Shown: positions 18,033 through 27,340, counted from the first letter of the stretch. The stretch: 64,000 bases of DNA from Halorubrum aethiopicum (GCF_001542905.1 NZ_LOAJ01000001.1:930001-994000), one strand, 5' to 3'. Numbers and translations are program-made. Notes: generated from the letters alone by a model not told the origin.

Positions 18033-19247
18033 TTATGCCGTCGGTTCCGCGCCGACCAGCCGCGCCTCGAACCCGCCCGCCCGCGACTCGCCGACCTCCA
18101 GCGTCCAGCCGTGAGCGGCCGCGACGCGCTCGACGATGGCGAGCCCGATCCCGGTTCCGCCGTCCTTGGAGACGCCGAACTCGGTCACCGCCTCCCGCTC
18201 CTCCTCGGGAAGGCCCGGACCGTCGTCGGCGACGTACACGCCGCGATCGTCGACGCCGACCCGAACCGTCGGAGCCTCCCCGGCGTGCTCGAAGGCGTTC
18301 GAGAGCAGGTTCCCGAGCGCCCGCCGGAGGAGGGTCGGATCCCCGTACACCGGTCCCCCGTTCTCCACGGCGAGCGTCGCCTCGGCCGGCTGCTCCCCGA
18401 AGTCGCCGGACTCCCGGCAGTCGCGCGCGAGGGCGCCGAGATCGACCGCGGTCTCGTCGACGTCTATCGCCGACGGGTCGCGCGCCAACACCAGCGCGTC
18501 GTCGATCAGCGCTCCGATCCGGTCGAGCGCCTCCTCGGCGGAGTCCAACCGCTCCACCTCGCCGGTCTCGCGGGTCAGGTCGACGTACCCCTGCGCGACC
18601 GAGAGCGGGTTCCGCAGGTCGTGTGAGAGGAACCCGGAGAGCCGCTCGAGCCGCTCGTTGAGCCGCTCGAGTTCGCGCTCGCGCTCGACGCGAGCCGTGA
18701 CGTCGCGGATGACCCCGACGACGCCGACGATCGGCGCGTCGGCTGTGTCCGGGTCCCGCGGGGCGTCTCCATCGATGGAGCCGTCTCTCTCGCCCGGGAC
18801 GTCTCCGTCGCCCGGGGCGTCTCCGTCGCCGGTCCGATCGAGATCGTCGGGTGTCAGCGGCGTGAGCCGCGTCTCCGTGGTCACCGACGACCCGTCGGCG
18901 AGCGTCGTCGTCAGCTGGATCCGCTCCTCACGGGAGTCGCCCGCGAGGACGCGTTCGACCGCGTCGCGGTGCCGGTCGCCCTCGTCTTCCGGCCAGTACC
19001 CCGCCTCGACGAGCCGCTCGGGGTGTTTCGCGAGGAGGAGGCCGTCGTCGAAGCCCGTCACCTCCCGGAGGCGGTCGTTGGCGAACACCCGGACGCGGTC
19101 GGCGTCGAGCACGTACGCCCCGTCGCGGATGGCGTCGACGACCGCGGCCGCGTACCGGGATCGCTCGTCGTCTCGGGCCCGGTCGTGCTCGCGAACTCGC
19201 TCGTCCGCCGAGACCCCCTCGTGCTCTGGGGTCCCCTCGTCGTCCAT
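18033..19247 (-). CDS. PAS-domain sensor histidine kinase
   Basis: This 404-residue kinase lacks membrane segments. A PAS domain (about 28-190, DAIRDGAYVLDADRVRVFAN) is interrupted by a low-complexity linker made of GDGDAPGDGDVPG-type repeats (about 132-160). HisKA follows with FLSHDLRNPLSVAQGY (His near residue 214), then HATPase_c with N-box NLLSNAFEHAG, G1 DDGPGLP and G2 GGTGIGLAIV. It probably senses a cytoplasmic cue. No receiver or response regulator is adjacent, so its partner is unknown. Confidence 0.9.
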   Translation of the reverse strand: MDDEGTPEHEGVSADERVREHDRARDDERSRYAAAVVDAIRDGAYVLDADRVRVFANDRLREVTGFDDGLLLAKHPERLVEAGYWPEDEGDRHRDAVERVLAGDSREERIQLTTTLADGSSVTTETRLTPLTPDDLDRTGDGDAPGDGDVPGERDGSIDGDAPRDPDTADAPIVGVVGVIRDVTARVERERELERLNERLERLSGFLSHDLRNPLSVAQGYVDLTRETGEVERLDSAEEALDRIGALIDDALVLARDPSAIDVDETAVDLGALARDCRESGDFGEQPAEATLAVENGGPVYGDPTLLRRALGNLLSNAFEHAGEAPTVRVGVDDRGVYVADDGPGLPEEEREAVTEFGVSKDGGTGIGLAIVERVAAAHGWTLEVGESRAGGFEARLVGAEPTA

Positions 19248-19327
19248 GGACCGAGCACGGAGCCGAACGGTAAGTGTACGGCGATATCCGCGAAACGGTT
19301 AGGTCGCTGGCGACGCGACGAACCCGC

Positions 19328-19822
19328 ATGGACGACCACACCCGGGACCCGGGCGTCGCGCCGCCCCTCTCGGGCGAGCCCGCCGGCTGGCGACGCGACC
19401 GGACCGCGTCGAACGGGTGGGAACACGGGACGCTCCGACGCGCGGTGGTCCACGGCGTCCGGCTGTACAACGACGGCGCGTACCACGAGTCACACGACTG
19501 CTTCGAGGACGAGTGGTACAACTACGGGCGCGGCACCACGGAGAGCGCCTTTCTTCATGGAATGGTCCAGGTCGCGGCGGGCGCGTACAAACGCGTCGAC
19601 TTCGGGAGCGACGCGGGCATGCGGAGCCTCTTCGAGACCGCCCTCCAGTACCTCCGCGGCGTCCCGGCCGACTACTACGGCGTCGACGTCGACGACGTGC
19701 GCGCCACGCTCGCGGCCGCGCTCGAAGAGCCGACCGCGATCGACGGCTGGCGGATCGAACTCGACGGCGACCGGCCGACCGCCGGTCCGGACAGCTACGC
19801 GTACGCCGAGGAACTCGACTGA
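19328..19822 (+). CDS. DUF309 family protein
   Basis: The 164-residue product, starting at MDDHTRDPG, has the DUF309 signature [19 protein letters not shown] at about residues 41-59 and [15 protein letters not shown] at about 68-82. These are short helical proteins with a conserved His/Glu pattern whose biochemical role is not established. An upstream ATG in the same frame adds 18 residues that do not look conserved. It is divergent from the histidine kinase. Confidence 0.82.
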   Translation: MDDHTRDPGVAPPLSGEPAGWRRDRTASNGWEHGTLRRAVVHGVRLYNDGAYHESHDCFEDEWYNYGRGTTESAFLHGMVQVAAGAYKRVDFGSDAGMRSLFETALQYLRGVPADYYGVDVDDVRATLAAALEEPTAIDGWRIELDGDRPTAGPDSYAYAEELD

Positions 19823-19902
19823 CGGAGCGGCGACGGGGTCGGACGGGATCGCCCGTCCTGACGACCGGTTTATGTCGCCGGAGCGCCGAACCGGAGACAG
19901 CG

Positions 19903-20592
19903 ATGACGCGTCCCGGATCCGACCCCTGCTCCCGCCGTCGATACCTCCGCGCTATCGCCGGGCTCGGAGCCGTCTCCCTCGCCGGGTGTCTGAACCGAGA
20001 CGAGTCGATGGACCCGACCGGCGTCGACGCGGGCGAAGTCGATGTCGACGCGAGCGAAACCGAGGGAGAGAACGCGACCGGAAGCGAGGACGAGGAGACT
20101 GGCGCGGGTCCGGACGACGCCGACGCCGACGGCAACAACGAGAACGACGACGACTCCGACGGCTCCGCGGACGCGGAGAACGATCCGATCCACCCCGGAT
20201 ACGAGACTCGCGAAGTCACCGTGGAGACCCCCGACGGCGACGTTCTCGGCTCGGTGACCGCGGCGGTCGCGGACACACGAGATCTGCGATTTCTCGGCCT
20301 GAGCGACACGGAGTCGCTCCCCGAGGACCGCGGCATGCTGTTCGTCCACGCGTCGGTCCAAGAGCGGACCTACGTGATGCGTGAGATGGACTTCGGGATC
20401 GACATCGTGTTCGCGGACGCCGACGGCGTCATCACCGAGATCCACCACGCGCCTGAGCCTGGACCCGGAGAGGACGGCGAAAACCAAGGATACGAGGGCC
20501 GCGGGAAGTACGTCCTCGAGGTCACCTACCGCTGGACCGAGGAGCGCGGCGTGGGCACGGGCGACGTGCTCGTCTTCGATCCGGTCGAGTGA
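19903..20592 (+). CDS. DUF192 lipoprotein
   Basis: The product is 229 residues from the ATG of MTRPGSDPCSRRRYLRAI. The signal has a twin-arginine motif (RRRYLRA, residues 11-17) and a lipobox LAGC with Cys 29, so it is likely exported by Tat and lipid-anchored. An acidic, disordered linker (about 30-90) leads to a DUF192 domain (about 95-229) with RFLGLSDTESLPEDRGMLFV, YVMREMDFGIDIVF and the terminal VGTGDVLVFD. DUF192 proteins are small beta domains of unknown function. The frame is open further upstream, but that part overlaps the DUF309 gene and lacks a signal. Confidence 0.85.
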   Translation: MTRPGSDPCSRRRYLRAIAGLGAVSLAGCLNRDESMDPTGVDAGEVDVDASETEGENATGSEDEETGAGPDDADADGNNENDDDSDGSADAENDPIHPGYETREVTVETPDGDVLGSVTAAVADTRDLRFLGLSDTESLPEDRGMLFVHASVQERTYVMREMDFGIDIVFADADGVITEIHHAPEPGPGEDGENQGYEGRGKYVLEVTYRWTEERGVGTGDVLVFDPVE

Positions 20593-20693
20593 GCGGGTCC
20601 GAATCGACCGGGCGGCTTCGTTGAATTCTGTGAGAGGGAAGCGATCCCGATCCAGTTCGATCAATAGAGTCTAAGCAACGAACGATCGCCTGA

Positions 20694-20953
20694 GCGGTGG
20701 CGCGCCTCCGAGTGCCCCGCAGGGGCGCGAGGAGCCCGCGAGGGACGCCACGAGCGAAGCGAGTGGCGAGGCTGGGGAGGCGTGAGGTGCGAGGCGGTTG
20801 CGGTCGGGTGGGACTCAAAGGGGCAGTCGCGAGGGCGAAGACGCGCGAAGCAAGCACCGCAGGGAGCAAGTGAAACGAGCGACCGAGGAGCACAGCGAGC
20901 GCATCGAGTCCTCGCGACTGGGGCTTTGGCGGTGGTCACCGCGCCAGCAGCGA
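20694..20953 (+). repeat. Dispersed structured repeat, copy B
   Basis: Same order of blocks as the other copies. Hairpin 1 is CTCC-GA-GTGCCCC paired with GGGGCGC-GA-GGAG. Hairpin 2 is CGCCAC-GA-GC paired with GC-GA-GTGGCG. Hairpin 3 is CAGTCGCGAGGGC paired with GTCCTCGCGACTG, with a GA/GA step next to it. The 3' block TCACCGCGCCAGCAGCGA can pair with the 5' GCGGTG. A less conserved AT-richer tail, shared with copies C and F, continues to about 21025 and ends near CGGCCGTCTTA. The 100 bases before the repeat show nothing else. Confidence 0.87.
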
Positions 20954-21113
20954 TCGCGTTTCTATCAGAGTAAGATTACATGTAACACACGTTCCACTAG
21001 CACTCGAAATATAACGGCCGTCTTACACCGGAACCGTTCAAAGGGGTCCACTCCGACGAAACGGCCGAATCTCGATCCGAACGCGACTTACCCGCCGGCC
21101 GCCTGGATCGGGT

Positions 21114-21917
21114 ATGGACGTCTACGAGCTGGGCGAGGGCCCGGCGGAGGTCGCGGTCGTCGCGGCGATCCACGGCGACGAGCCCTGCGGAGTTCGCGCG
21201 GTCGAGCGGCTCGTCGCCGAGGAGCCCGACGTCGAGCGGACGGTGAAGCTGGTCGTCGCGAACGAGGAGGCGCTCGCGGAGGAGACTCGGTACCTCGAGG
21301 CCGACCTCAACCGGTCGTTTCCCGGCGACCCCGACGCCGACGCACACGAGGAGCGGCTCGCCCACCGGCTCCGATCGGAACTCGTCGGCTGTACCACCCT
21401 CGCGATCCACTCGACGCAGTCGTACGCGGAACCGTTCGCGGTCGTCGACTCGATGGATGAGGTCGCCCGCGCGGTCGCGCCGCATCTCCCGGTCGACGCG
21501 GTCATCCAGACCGACGCCTTCACCGAGGGCCGGCTGATCGAACACCCCCACACCATCGAGATCGAGGCGGGGCTCCAGGGGAGCGAGGACGCGGCCGACA
21601 ACGCCTACTGGGTCACCCGCGCGTTCCTCGCGGCGACCGGCGCGCTGCCCGCGCCCGGCTCCGACGACGTGATCGACGCCGGCGGCCGCGAGGACGTGCC
21701 CGTCTTCCGGCTCCGCGACCGGATCCCGAAGCCCGCCGCCGAGGAGTACGAGGTGTTCGCGCACAACTTCGAGCGCGTCGAGGCCGGCGACCGCTTCGCG
21801 ACCGCCGACGGGGAGCCGCTCCGCGCCGAGGAGCCCTTCTACCCCGTGTTGCTGTCGGCGTACGGCTACCGCGAGCAGTTCGGGTACGTCGCCGAGCGCG
21901 TCGGCGCGATCGAGTAG
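21114..21917 (+). CDS. Succinylglutamate desuccinylase/aspartoacylase family protein
   Basis: The 267-residue protein carries the M14-type zinc motif AAIHGDEPCG (residues 18-27, His and Glu ligands), LEADLNRSFPG at about 64-74 (Asn-Arg pair for substrate carboxylate), a third ligand in TLAIHSTQSY (about residue 100) and a likely catalytic Glu in HTIEIEAGLQG. The C-terminal half is a beta domain usual for the family. It should hydrolyse an N-acyl amino acid or remove a similar acyl group. The substrate cannot be told from the sequence, and the neighbours do not help. Confidence 0.85.
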   Translation: MDVYELGEGPAEVAVVAAIHGDEPCGVRAVERLVAEEPDVERTVKLVVANEEALAEETRYLEADLNRSFPGDPDADAHEERLAHRLRSELVGCTTLAIHSTQSYAEPFAVVDSMDEVARAVAPHLPVDAVIQTDAFTEGRLIEHPHTIEIEAGLQGSEDAADNAYWVTRAFLAATGALPAPGSDDVIDAGGREDVPVFRLRDRIPKPAAEEYEVFAHNFERVEAGDRFATADGEPLRAEEPFYPVLLSAYGYREQFGYVAERVGAIE

Positions 21918-21938
21918 TCCGGCCCTCTCCTCGGATCC

Positions 21939-22325
21939 CTACTCGACGAGTTCGATCGTGTCGTCGCCGTTCGGCACCGCACAGAGGAACGCGCCGGGCT
22001 CGTCGCCGTCGTTGCGGTACCAGTGTTCGACGCCCGCGGGGATGAGAAGCGAGTCGCCCGCCTCCACGGTGTACTCCTCCTCGCCGATGCCGACGACGTA
22101 CTCGCCCGCGAGGACGTGCTGTTCGTGTTCGACCGCGTTGGTGTGTCGCGGGACCTCGCTGCCGGCGGCGAGTTCGAACCGCCGGATCGCGAAGTTGGGC
22201 GCGCCGTCGGACTCGTCGAGGAGGACGCCCTTCCGGAGCCCTTCGGCCGCGTCGACGGGCTCGTAGGCTATCTCGCTCGCGCGCTTGACGACCGGTTCCG
22301 GGTCGGCGTGGGTCGATCCGCTCAT
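21939..22325 (-). CDS. Cupin domain protein
   Basis: The 128-residue protein starts at MSGSTHADPEPVV. It is a single cupin with motif 1 (GSEVPRHTNAVEHEQHVLAGE) and motif 2 (AGDSLLIPAGVEHWYRND) and histidine ligands for one metal. The frame extends upstream but the extra residues fall in the divergent promoter and the aminotransferase. It may be a regulator or a small-molecule enzyme. It is transcribed divergently from the aminotransferase, with start codons only 64 bases apart. Confidence 0.85.
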   Translation of the reverse strand: MSGSTHADPEPVVKRASEIAYEPVDAAEGLRKGVLLDESDGAPNFAIRRFELAAGSEVPRHTNAVEHEQHVLAGEYVVGIGEEEYTVEAGDSLLIPAGVEHWYRNDGDEPGAFLCAVPNGDDTIELVE

Positions 22326-22350
22326 GTCGTCCCGATCGTCGGGGGGCGGC

Positions 22351-22364
22351 ATAAATGGATTTAT
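22351..22364. promoter_or_regulatory. Palindromic divergent TATA element
   Basis: ATAAAT-GG-ATTTAT is a perfect inverted repeat whose centre lies exactly midway between the cupin ATG (22325) and the aminotransferase ATG (22390), about 32 bases from each. It offers a TATA-like sequence on either strand and no other candidate lies between the genes. Confidence 0.6.
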
Positions 22365-22389
22365 TGTGGTATAGCGGCCACTGAGTCGC

Positions 22390-23724
22390 ATGCAAGAGAA
22401 CGTACCACATGCCGACCGCGGCGAAACCGGCGGGGAGACGATCCCGCACTGGCACGACCCGGGAAGCGAGGCGATGACCGTCGTCGAGGGCGAGGGCGCG
22501 ACGGTGTATGACGACGAGGGGAACGCGTACCTCGATCTCATCTCGCAGCTCTACTGTACGAACGCGGGCCACAGCAACGAGGCGATAACGGACGCGATGA
22601 CCGCCCAGATGGAGCGGATCCCCTACGTCTCCTCCGCGAAGGGGAACGACGTCCGGGACGCGCTGGCGGCGGATCTGGCGGATATCGCGCCCGGCTCGCT
22701 CTCGGAGGTGTACTTCTCCGTCTCCGGAAGCGAGGCGAACGAGTCGGCCGCGCAGATCGCGCGGACGGTCCAGGACGCCCCGAAGGTGCTGACGCGCTGG
22801 CAGTCCTACCACGGTGGGACCGCCGGCGCGGGGTCGCTCACCGGCGACCCGAGCACGCGCTCGACGATGGGGCGGTACGCCGCGACGACCGGCTCCGGGA
22901 AGTTCCTGCCGCCCCTGCCGACGGCGTTCGACGCGGACTCGCCCGAGGACCTGGCCGAGCAGGCCGCCGACCACGTGGAGTTCGTGATTCAAAACGAGGG
23001 GGCGGACTCGGTCGCCGCGATCCTGATGGAGCCGATCGGGGGAACGAGCGGCGGCTACCCCGCGCCGCCGGGCTACTTCGAGCGGCTCCGCGAGATCTGT
23101 GACGAGTACGACGTGCTGTTGATCGCCGACGAGGTGATCACCGGCTTCGGCCGCTGCGGCGACTGGTTCGGCATCGACACCGAGGGCGTCGAACCCGACA
23201 TGATCACGTTCGCGAAGGGCGTCACGAGCGCGTACGCCCCGCTCGCCGGCGTGATCGCCGCCGACTGGATCGGCGAGACCGTCCGCGAGGAGGGGTACGA
23301 CCTGGGACAGACGTTCGCCGGACACCCCGTGGCCTGCGCGGCCGGCCGCGCCGCCATCGAGGAGTACGACTCGCACCTCATCGACGACGCGCGGGCGCTG
23401 ACGCCGGTGCTCGAGTCCCGCCTCGAGGAGCTGGCGAACGCACACGACGTGATCGAGACCGTGCGCGGCCGCGGCTTCCTCCGGAGCGTCGTCTTCGCCG
23501 ACCCCGAGACCGGCGATCCGTTCGTCCACCCGTGGGCCGGCGGCGACGACGAGGAGAACCCGGTCGCCGCGGTCCGGGAGGCGGCCGCAGACCGGGGGGC
23601 CCTCTTCGGCAACGGGCGGCCGGACGTACAGATCCTCATCGCGCCGCCGCTCTGTACCACCCGCGACGAACTCGAGCGCGGTGTCGACGCCCTCGACGCG
23701 GCCATCGGGGAAGTGTTCGAGTAG
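22390..23724 (+). CDS. Class III PLP-dependent aminotransferase
   Basis: The 444-residue enzyme has the class III fold signatures: SVSGSEANESAAQIAR (about 115-130) for cofactor phosphate, the YHGGT segment, MEPIGGTSGGYPAP, and LIADEVITGFGRCGDWFG with the PLP-ring Asp. The Schiff-base lysine is in MITFAKGVTSAYAPL at about residue 276. It is an omega-amino acid or 4-aminobutyrate-type transaminase by family. The exact amino donor is not evident. A divergent cupin gene shares its promoter region, so the two may be co-regulated. Confidence 0.9.
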   Translation: MQENVPHADRGETGGETIPHWHDPGSEAMTVVEGEGATVYDDEGNAYLDLISQLYCTNAGHSNEAITDAMTAQMERIPYVSSAKGNDVRDALAADLADIAPGSLSEVYFSVSGSEANESAAQIARTVQDAPKVLTRWQSYHGGTAGAGSLTGDPSTRSTMGRYAATTGSGKFLPPLPTAFDADSPEDLAEQAADHVEFVIQNEGADSVAAILMEPIGGTSGGYPAPPGYFERLREICDEYDVLLIADEVITGFGRCGDWFGIDTEGVEPDMITFAKGVTSAYAPLAGVIAADWIGETVREEGYDLGQTFAGHPVACAAGRAAIEEYDSHLIDDARALTPVLESRLEELANAHDVIETVRGRGFLRSVVFADPETGDPFVHPWAGGDDEENPVAAVREAAADRGALFGNGRPDVQILIAPPLCTTRDELERGVDALDAAIGEVFE

Positions 23725-23892
23725 CGCTCGCGCCGCCTGCTCCGCTCTCGCCGCAGTCCGCCGATTTCGGGGCGCTTTCGGGCGCTTTCGGGGCACTTTC
23801 GGAACGCCCCGGCGGTCGCGGCGGCCGATCGCTACGATCGTCGTTCGCCGCGACGGTCAACAGTTAAACGGCCGCCGGATCAACACGGAGGC

Positions 23893-25071
23893 ATGCGTGG
23901 ACTCCGGATCGGGACCGTCGTCGGCATCCCGGTCAGGCTCAACTGGACGTTCCTGATCGTGTTGCCGCTTTTCGCGTACCTCATCGGCTCGGAAGTGACG
24001 ACGATAGCCGGCGTGATGAACGAGACGCTGAACGCGGGCATCGACACGGCGGCGGTCGGCGCGGGGACGACCCCGTGGCTCCTCGGGCTCGCCGCCGTGG
24101 TCGGGCTGTTCGGCGGCGTCCTCCTCCACGAGTTCGGCCACTCGCTCGTCGCGATGCGGTACGGCTACGAGATCGAGTCGATCACGCTGTGGCTGCTCGG
24201 CGGGCTCGCGAACTTCGCGGAGTTCCCCGAGGACTGGAAACACGAGTTCTGGATCGCGGTCGCGGGGCCGATCGTCAGCCTCGGCGTCGGCGCGGTCTGT
24301 TACGGCGCGTTCGTCCTCGCGCCCGCGGGGGCGAACGCCCTGCTCTTCGTGTTCAGCTATCTCGCGGTGTTGAACGTCGTCCTCGCCGGGTTCAACATGC
24401 TCCCGGCGTTCCCGATGGACGGCGGCCGCGTCCTGCGAGCGCTGCTCGCGCGCAACCAACCGCACGCGCAGGCGACCCAGCGAGCGGCCGCGATCGGGAA
24501 GATATTCGCGTTCCTGATGGGCGTCTTCGGGCTGCTGACGTTCCAGCTGCTCCTCATCGTGCTCGCCTTCTTCATCTACATGGCGGCCTCCGGCGAGGCC
24601 CAGCAGACGACGCTGAAGGCGGTCTTCGAGGGCGTCACGGTCGCGGACGTGATGACCCCGCGCGAGGAGCTCCAGACCGTGACCGAGACCACCTCCGTTG
24701 CCGACCTGATGAGCCGGATGTTCGAGGAGCGACACACCGGCTACCCGGTGATGGACGGCGGGAACCTCGTCGGCATGGTCACGCTGGAGGACGCCCGTGA
24801 GGTGCGCGAGGTCGAGCGCGACGCCTACCGCGTCGAGGACGTGATGGAGACGGACGTCGCCTCCGTCACCGCGGGCACCGACGCGATGAGTGCCCTCCAG
24901 GTGATGCAGGAACACGGCGTGGGGCGGCTCCCCGTCCTCGACGCGAACGGGGAGCTGGTGGGGCTCATCTCGCGGTCCGACCTGATGACCGCGTTCAACA
25001 TCATCCAGACCGGCGGCACGCCGAGCGTGATCACCGGGCGGCGCGCCGAGGAGGACGGTCGGATCCTCTGA
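23893..25071 (+). CDS. Site-2-type M50 metalloprotease with two CBS domains
   Basis: The 392-residue membrane protein has HEFGH at residues 79-83 and the second metal motif in NMLPAFPMDGGRVLRAL (about 168-184). Membrane spans fill residues 15-235. A CBS pair follows (about 248-385) with VADVMTPREELQTV and VMETDVASVTAGTD. Such proteases cut within membrane helices, and the CBS pair usually senses adenosine nucleotides. It is probably a member of the archaeal S2P-CBS group. The substrate is unknown. Confidence 0.9.
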   Translation: MRGLRIGTVVGIPVRLNWTFLIVLPLFAYLIGSEVTTIAGVMNETLNAGIDTAAVGAGTTPWLLGLAAVVGLFGGVLLHEFGHSLVAMRYGYEIESITLWLLGGLANFAEFPEDWKHEFWIAVAGPIVSLGVGAVCYGAFVLAPAGANALLFVFSYLAVLNVVLAGFNMLPAFPMDGGRVLRALLARNQPHAQATQRAAAIGKIFAFLMGVFGLLTFQLLLIVLAFFIYMAASGEAQQTTLKAVFEGVTVADVMTPREELQTVTETTSVADLMSRMFEERHTGYPVMDGGNLVGMVTLEDAREVREVERDAYRVEDVMETDVASVTAGTDAMSALQVMQEHGVGRLPVLDANGELVGLISRSDLMTAFNIIQTGGTPSVITGRRAEEDGRIL

Positions 25072-25148
25072 AAGAGTCCCGTTGAAACCCGCACGGAAGA
25101 CACGTTCTGGTCCGTTTACCGTCGATACAAGTGAAGGAGCGATCGATT

Positions 25149-25433
25149 GCGGTGGCGCGCCTCCGAGCGAGCCATCGGCTCGCGAGGAGCCCGCGAGGGA
25201 CGCCACGAGCGCTTGAAAAGCGCGAGTGGCGAGGCTGGGGAGGTGTGAGGTGCGGTTGCGGGGCTGTGCGGGGTGGGACTCAAAGGCGCAGTCGCGAGGA
25301 CGAAGCCCGACGATGTAAGGACCGCAAGGAAGGAGTAGAGCGACTGACTGAGGACCGCAACGAGTCGCGCGAGCCGTTGCGACTGGGGCTTTGGACGTGT
25401 TTTCCGCAGTCGTGTTCACCGCGCCAGCAACGA
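25149..25433 (+). repeat. Dispersed structured repeat, copy C
   Basis: Hairpin 1 is CTCC-GA-GCGAGCC paired with GGCTCGC-GA-GGAG. Hairpin 2 is CGCCAC-GA-GCGCTT paired with AAGCGC-GA-GTGGCG. Both have arms different from other copies but still complementary. Hairpin 3 has decayed in part: CAGTCGC pairs with GCGACTG and a GA/GA step is kept further in. The end block TTCACCGCGCCAGCAACGA is intact, and a tail homologous to copies B and F runs on to about 25493, ending in AGCGACCGGCCGTTTC. The remaining 60 bases before the next gene show nothing. Confidence 0.87.
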
Positions 25434-25555
25434 CGATCCGTCCACTATCACACGATTCGTTCTACAAGCACTCCTCAGCGACCGGCCGTTTCTCTTCGTT
25501 TCACGTCCGAGCATGAGAGTTCAACGACGTCTCCGAAAGGAAGCTCGAACTCGGA

Positions 25556-27298
25556 TCAGTCGTCGGCGGATCCGACCGGCGTCGACGCCTCCGCTCCCTC
25601 GCCCTCGTCGCCTCCGAGTTCCGAGAGCCGGTCGAGCGCGTCGACCATCGCGACGACGCTCGCGCGCGTGATGTCGGCGTCGGACGCCGACACCGAGACG
25701 GAGCGGTCGCCGCGCGAGAGGTCGACCGCGACGGTGACGACGGCGTCCGTCCCGCCGGTGATCGCGTCGACGTGGTAGGAGTCGAGCTCGAAGGAGACGG
25801 CGTCGCTCCCGCTGCCCTCGTCGTCGAGCGCCGCGCGAACCGCCTCGAGGCCGGCGTCGACCGGTCCGGCACCGGTGCCGGAGGCGACCCGCTCCTCGTC
25901 GCCGACGCGGAGCCGCACCGAGGCGGTCGGCAGGTTGCCGCCGGAGGTCGCGGAGAGGTCGACCAACTCCACGTGGCGGTCGCGCTCGCGACCCTGGACG
26001 TCCTCGGTGATCGCCAAGAGATCCGCGTCGGTGACGCGTTTCCCGCGGTCGCCGAGCTCCTTGACCCGCGAGACGACCTCGCGGAGCTCGTCCTCGTCGA
26101 CGTCGACGCCGTGGTCGGCGAGCGCGGCCGCGACGCCCGCGCGCCCGGCGTGTTTGCCCAACACGAGCCGGCGCTCGCGGCCGACCGTCTCCGGCGGGTA
26201 CGGCTCGTACATCGTCCCGTCCTTCAGCGTGCCGTCGGTGTGGATCCCGGACTCGTGGGCGAACGCGTTCGCGCCGCACACCGCCTTGTTCGGGGGGATC
26301 GCGACGCCGGTCACCTCCGAGACGCGCCGGCAGAGTCGGTAGAGACGCTCGACCTCCACCGTGTCCACGTCGTAACAGCGGTCGAGCGCGATCGCGACCT
26401 CCTCTAAGGCCACGTTGCCGGCGCGCTCGCCGACGCCGAGGACGGTCCCGTGGACCGTGTCCGCGCCCGCCTTCAGCCCGGCGTGGACGTTCGCCAGCCC
26501 GAAGCCGAGATCGTCGTGGGTGTGGAGGCTCGTCGGGCCCAGATCCGCGAGCCGGGAGGCGACCTCGGCGGTCCGCTCCGGGCCGGCCGCGCCGACGGTG
26601 TCACAGTAGCAGACGCGGTCCGCGCCCGCGTCGAGGCCGGCACCCATGAGCTGCTCGAGGTACTCGAGGTCGGCCCGCGAGCCGTCCTCGCCGAGCACCT
26701 CGACCCAGAGGTCGTGCTCCTTGGCGTACTCGACCAGCTCGACGGTGGTCTCGACGACCTCCTCGCGGCTCGAGCCCACCTTCGTCTCGACGTGTTTGTC
26801 CGAGGCGGGCACGACGAGGTTGACGCCGTCGACGCCGCAGTCGAGCGCGCGGTCGATGTCGGCGCGAACGCCGCGCGCGAAACTCGTGACCGTGGCGTCG
26901 AGGCCCTCGCGGGCGACCCGGCGGATCCCCTCGCGTTCGCCCTCCGAGGTACACGCCGAGCCGGCCTCGATCACGTGGACGCCGGCGGCGTCGAGCTCGC
27001 GGGCGACGTCGAGTTTGTCCGCGGGCGTGAGCGAGACGCCCGGCATCTGCTCGCCGTCGCGAAGCGTCGTGTCCAGTAGCTGTACCTCCTCGAGGTCGGT
27101 GAGTGGGTTCGGGTTCAAAAGGATCTCCGTGGTCCGCGTGGGTGTCGTTCGGTCGGCTCCGCCGTCGGCAACGGGGCTCGACGGGTCGGCGTCGGACGCG
27201 TCGGCTGACGCGCCGTCGGCCGCGGCGTGATCGTTACTGTCGGCGAATTTCACGGCCAGCCGCCGCGAGGCGACTTGCTCTATCCTCCGAACGACCAC
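25556..27298 (-). CDS. cimA: Citramalate synthase / 2-isopropylmalate synthase family enzyme
   Basis: The protein is up to 580 residues from the GTG at 27298. A second candidate GTG at 27253 (VKFADSNDHAA) would remove 15 residues. The DRE-TIM catalytic domain starts at LLDTTLRDGEQMPG (about 74-87) and has the metal-binding HTHDDLGFG and the lid GTVLGVGERAGNVAL. The allosteric regulatory domain (about 460-570) is present. The segment VIEAGSACTSEGEREG resembles archaeal citramalate synthase, which makes 2-oxobutyrate for isoleucine, rather than leucine-pathway LeuA. The choice is by resemblance, and a LeuA role is not excluded. Confidence 0.82.
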   Translation of the reverse strand: MVVRRIEQVASRRLAVKFADSNDHAAADGASADASDADPSSPVADGGADRTTPTRTTEILLNPNPLTDLEEVQLLDTTLRDGEQMPGVSLTPADKLDVARELDAAGVHVIEAGSACTSEGEREGIRRVAREGLDATVTSFARGVRADIDRALDCGVDGVNLVVPASDKHVETKVGSSREEVVETTVELVEYAKEHDLWVEVLGEDGSRADLEYLEQLMGAGLDAGADRVCYCDTVGAAGPERTAEVASRLADLGPTSLHTHDDLGFGLANVHAGLKAGADTVHGTVLGVGERAGNVALEEVAIALDRCYDVDTVEVERLYRLCRRVSEVTGVAIPPNKAVCGANAFAHESGIHTDGTLKDGTMYEPYPPETVGRERRLVLGKHAGRAGVAAALADHGVDVDEDELREVVSRVKELGDRGKRVTDADLLAITEDVQGRERDRHVELVDLSATSGGNLPTASVRLRVGDEERVASGTGAGPVDAGLEAVRAALDDEGSGSDAVSFELDSYHVDAITGGTDAVVTVAVDLSRGDRSVSVSASDADITRASVVAMVDALDRLSELGGDEGEGAEASTPVGSADD

Positions 27299-27340
27299 GA
27301 GTGTCTCGTGTCATTCGTACCCGTGCGGACGGTCCTCAGG

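Noticed and set aside
20798-21460. Open frames running through the structured repeats (for example from 20798 and 28149)
   Set aside because: They contain hairpins whose stems vary in length by non-multiples of three among copies, and there is no conserved protein.
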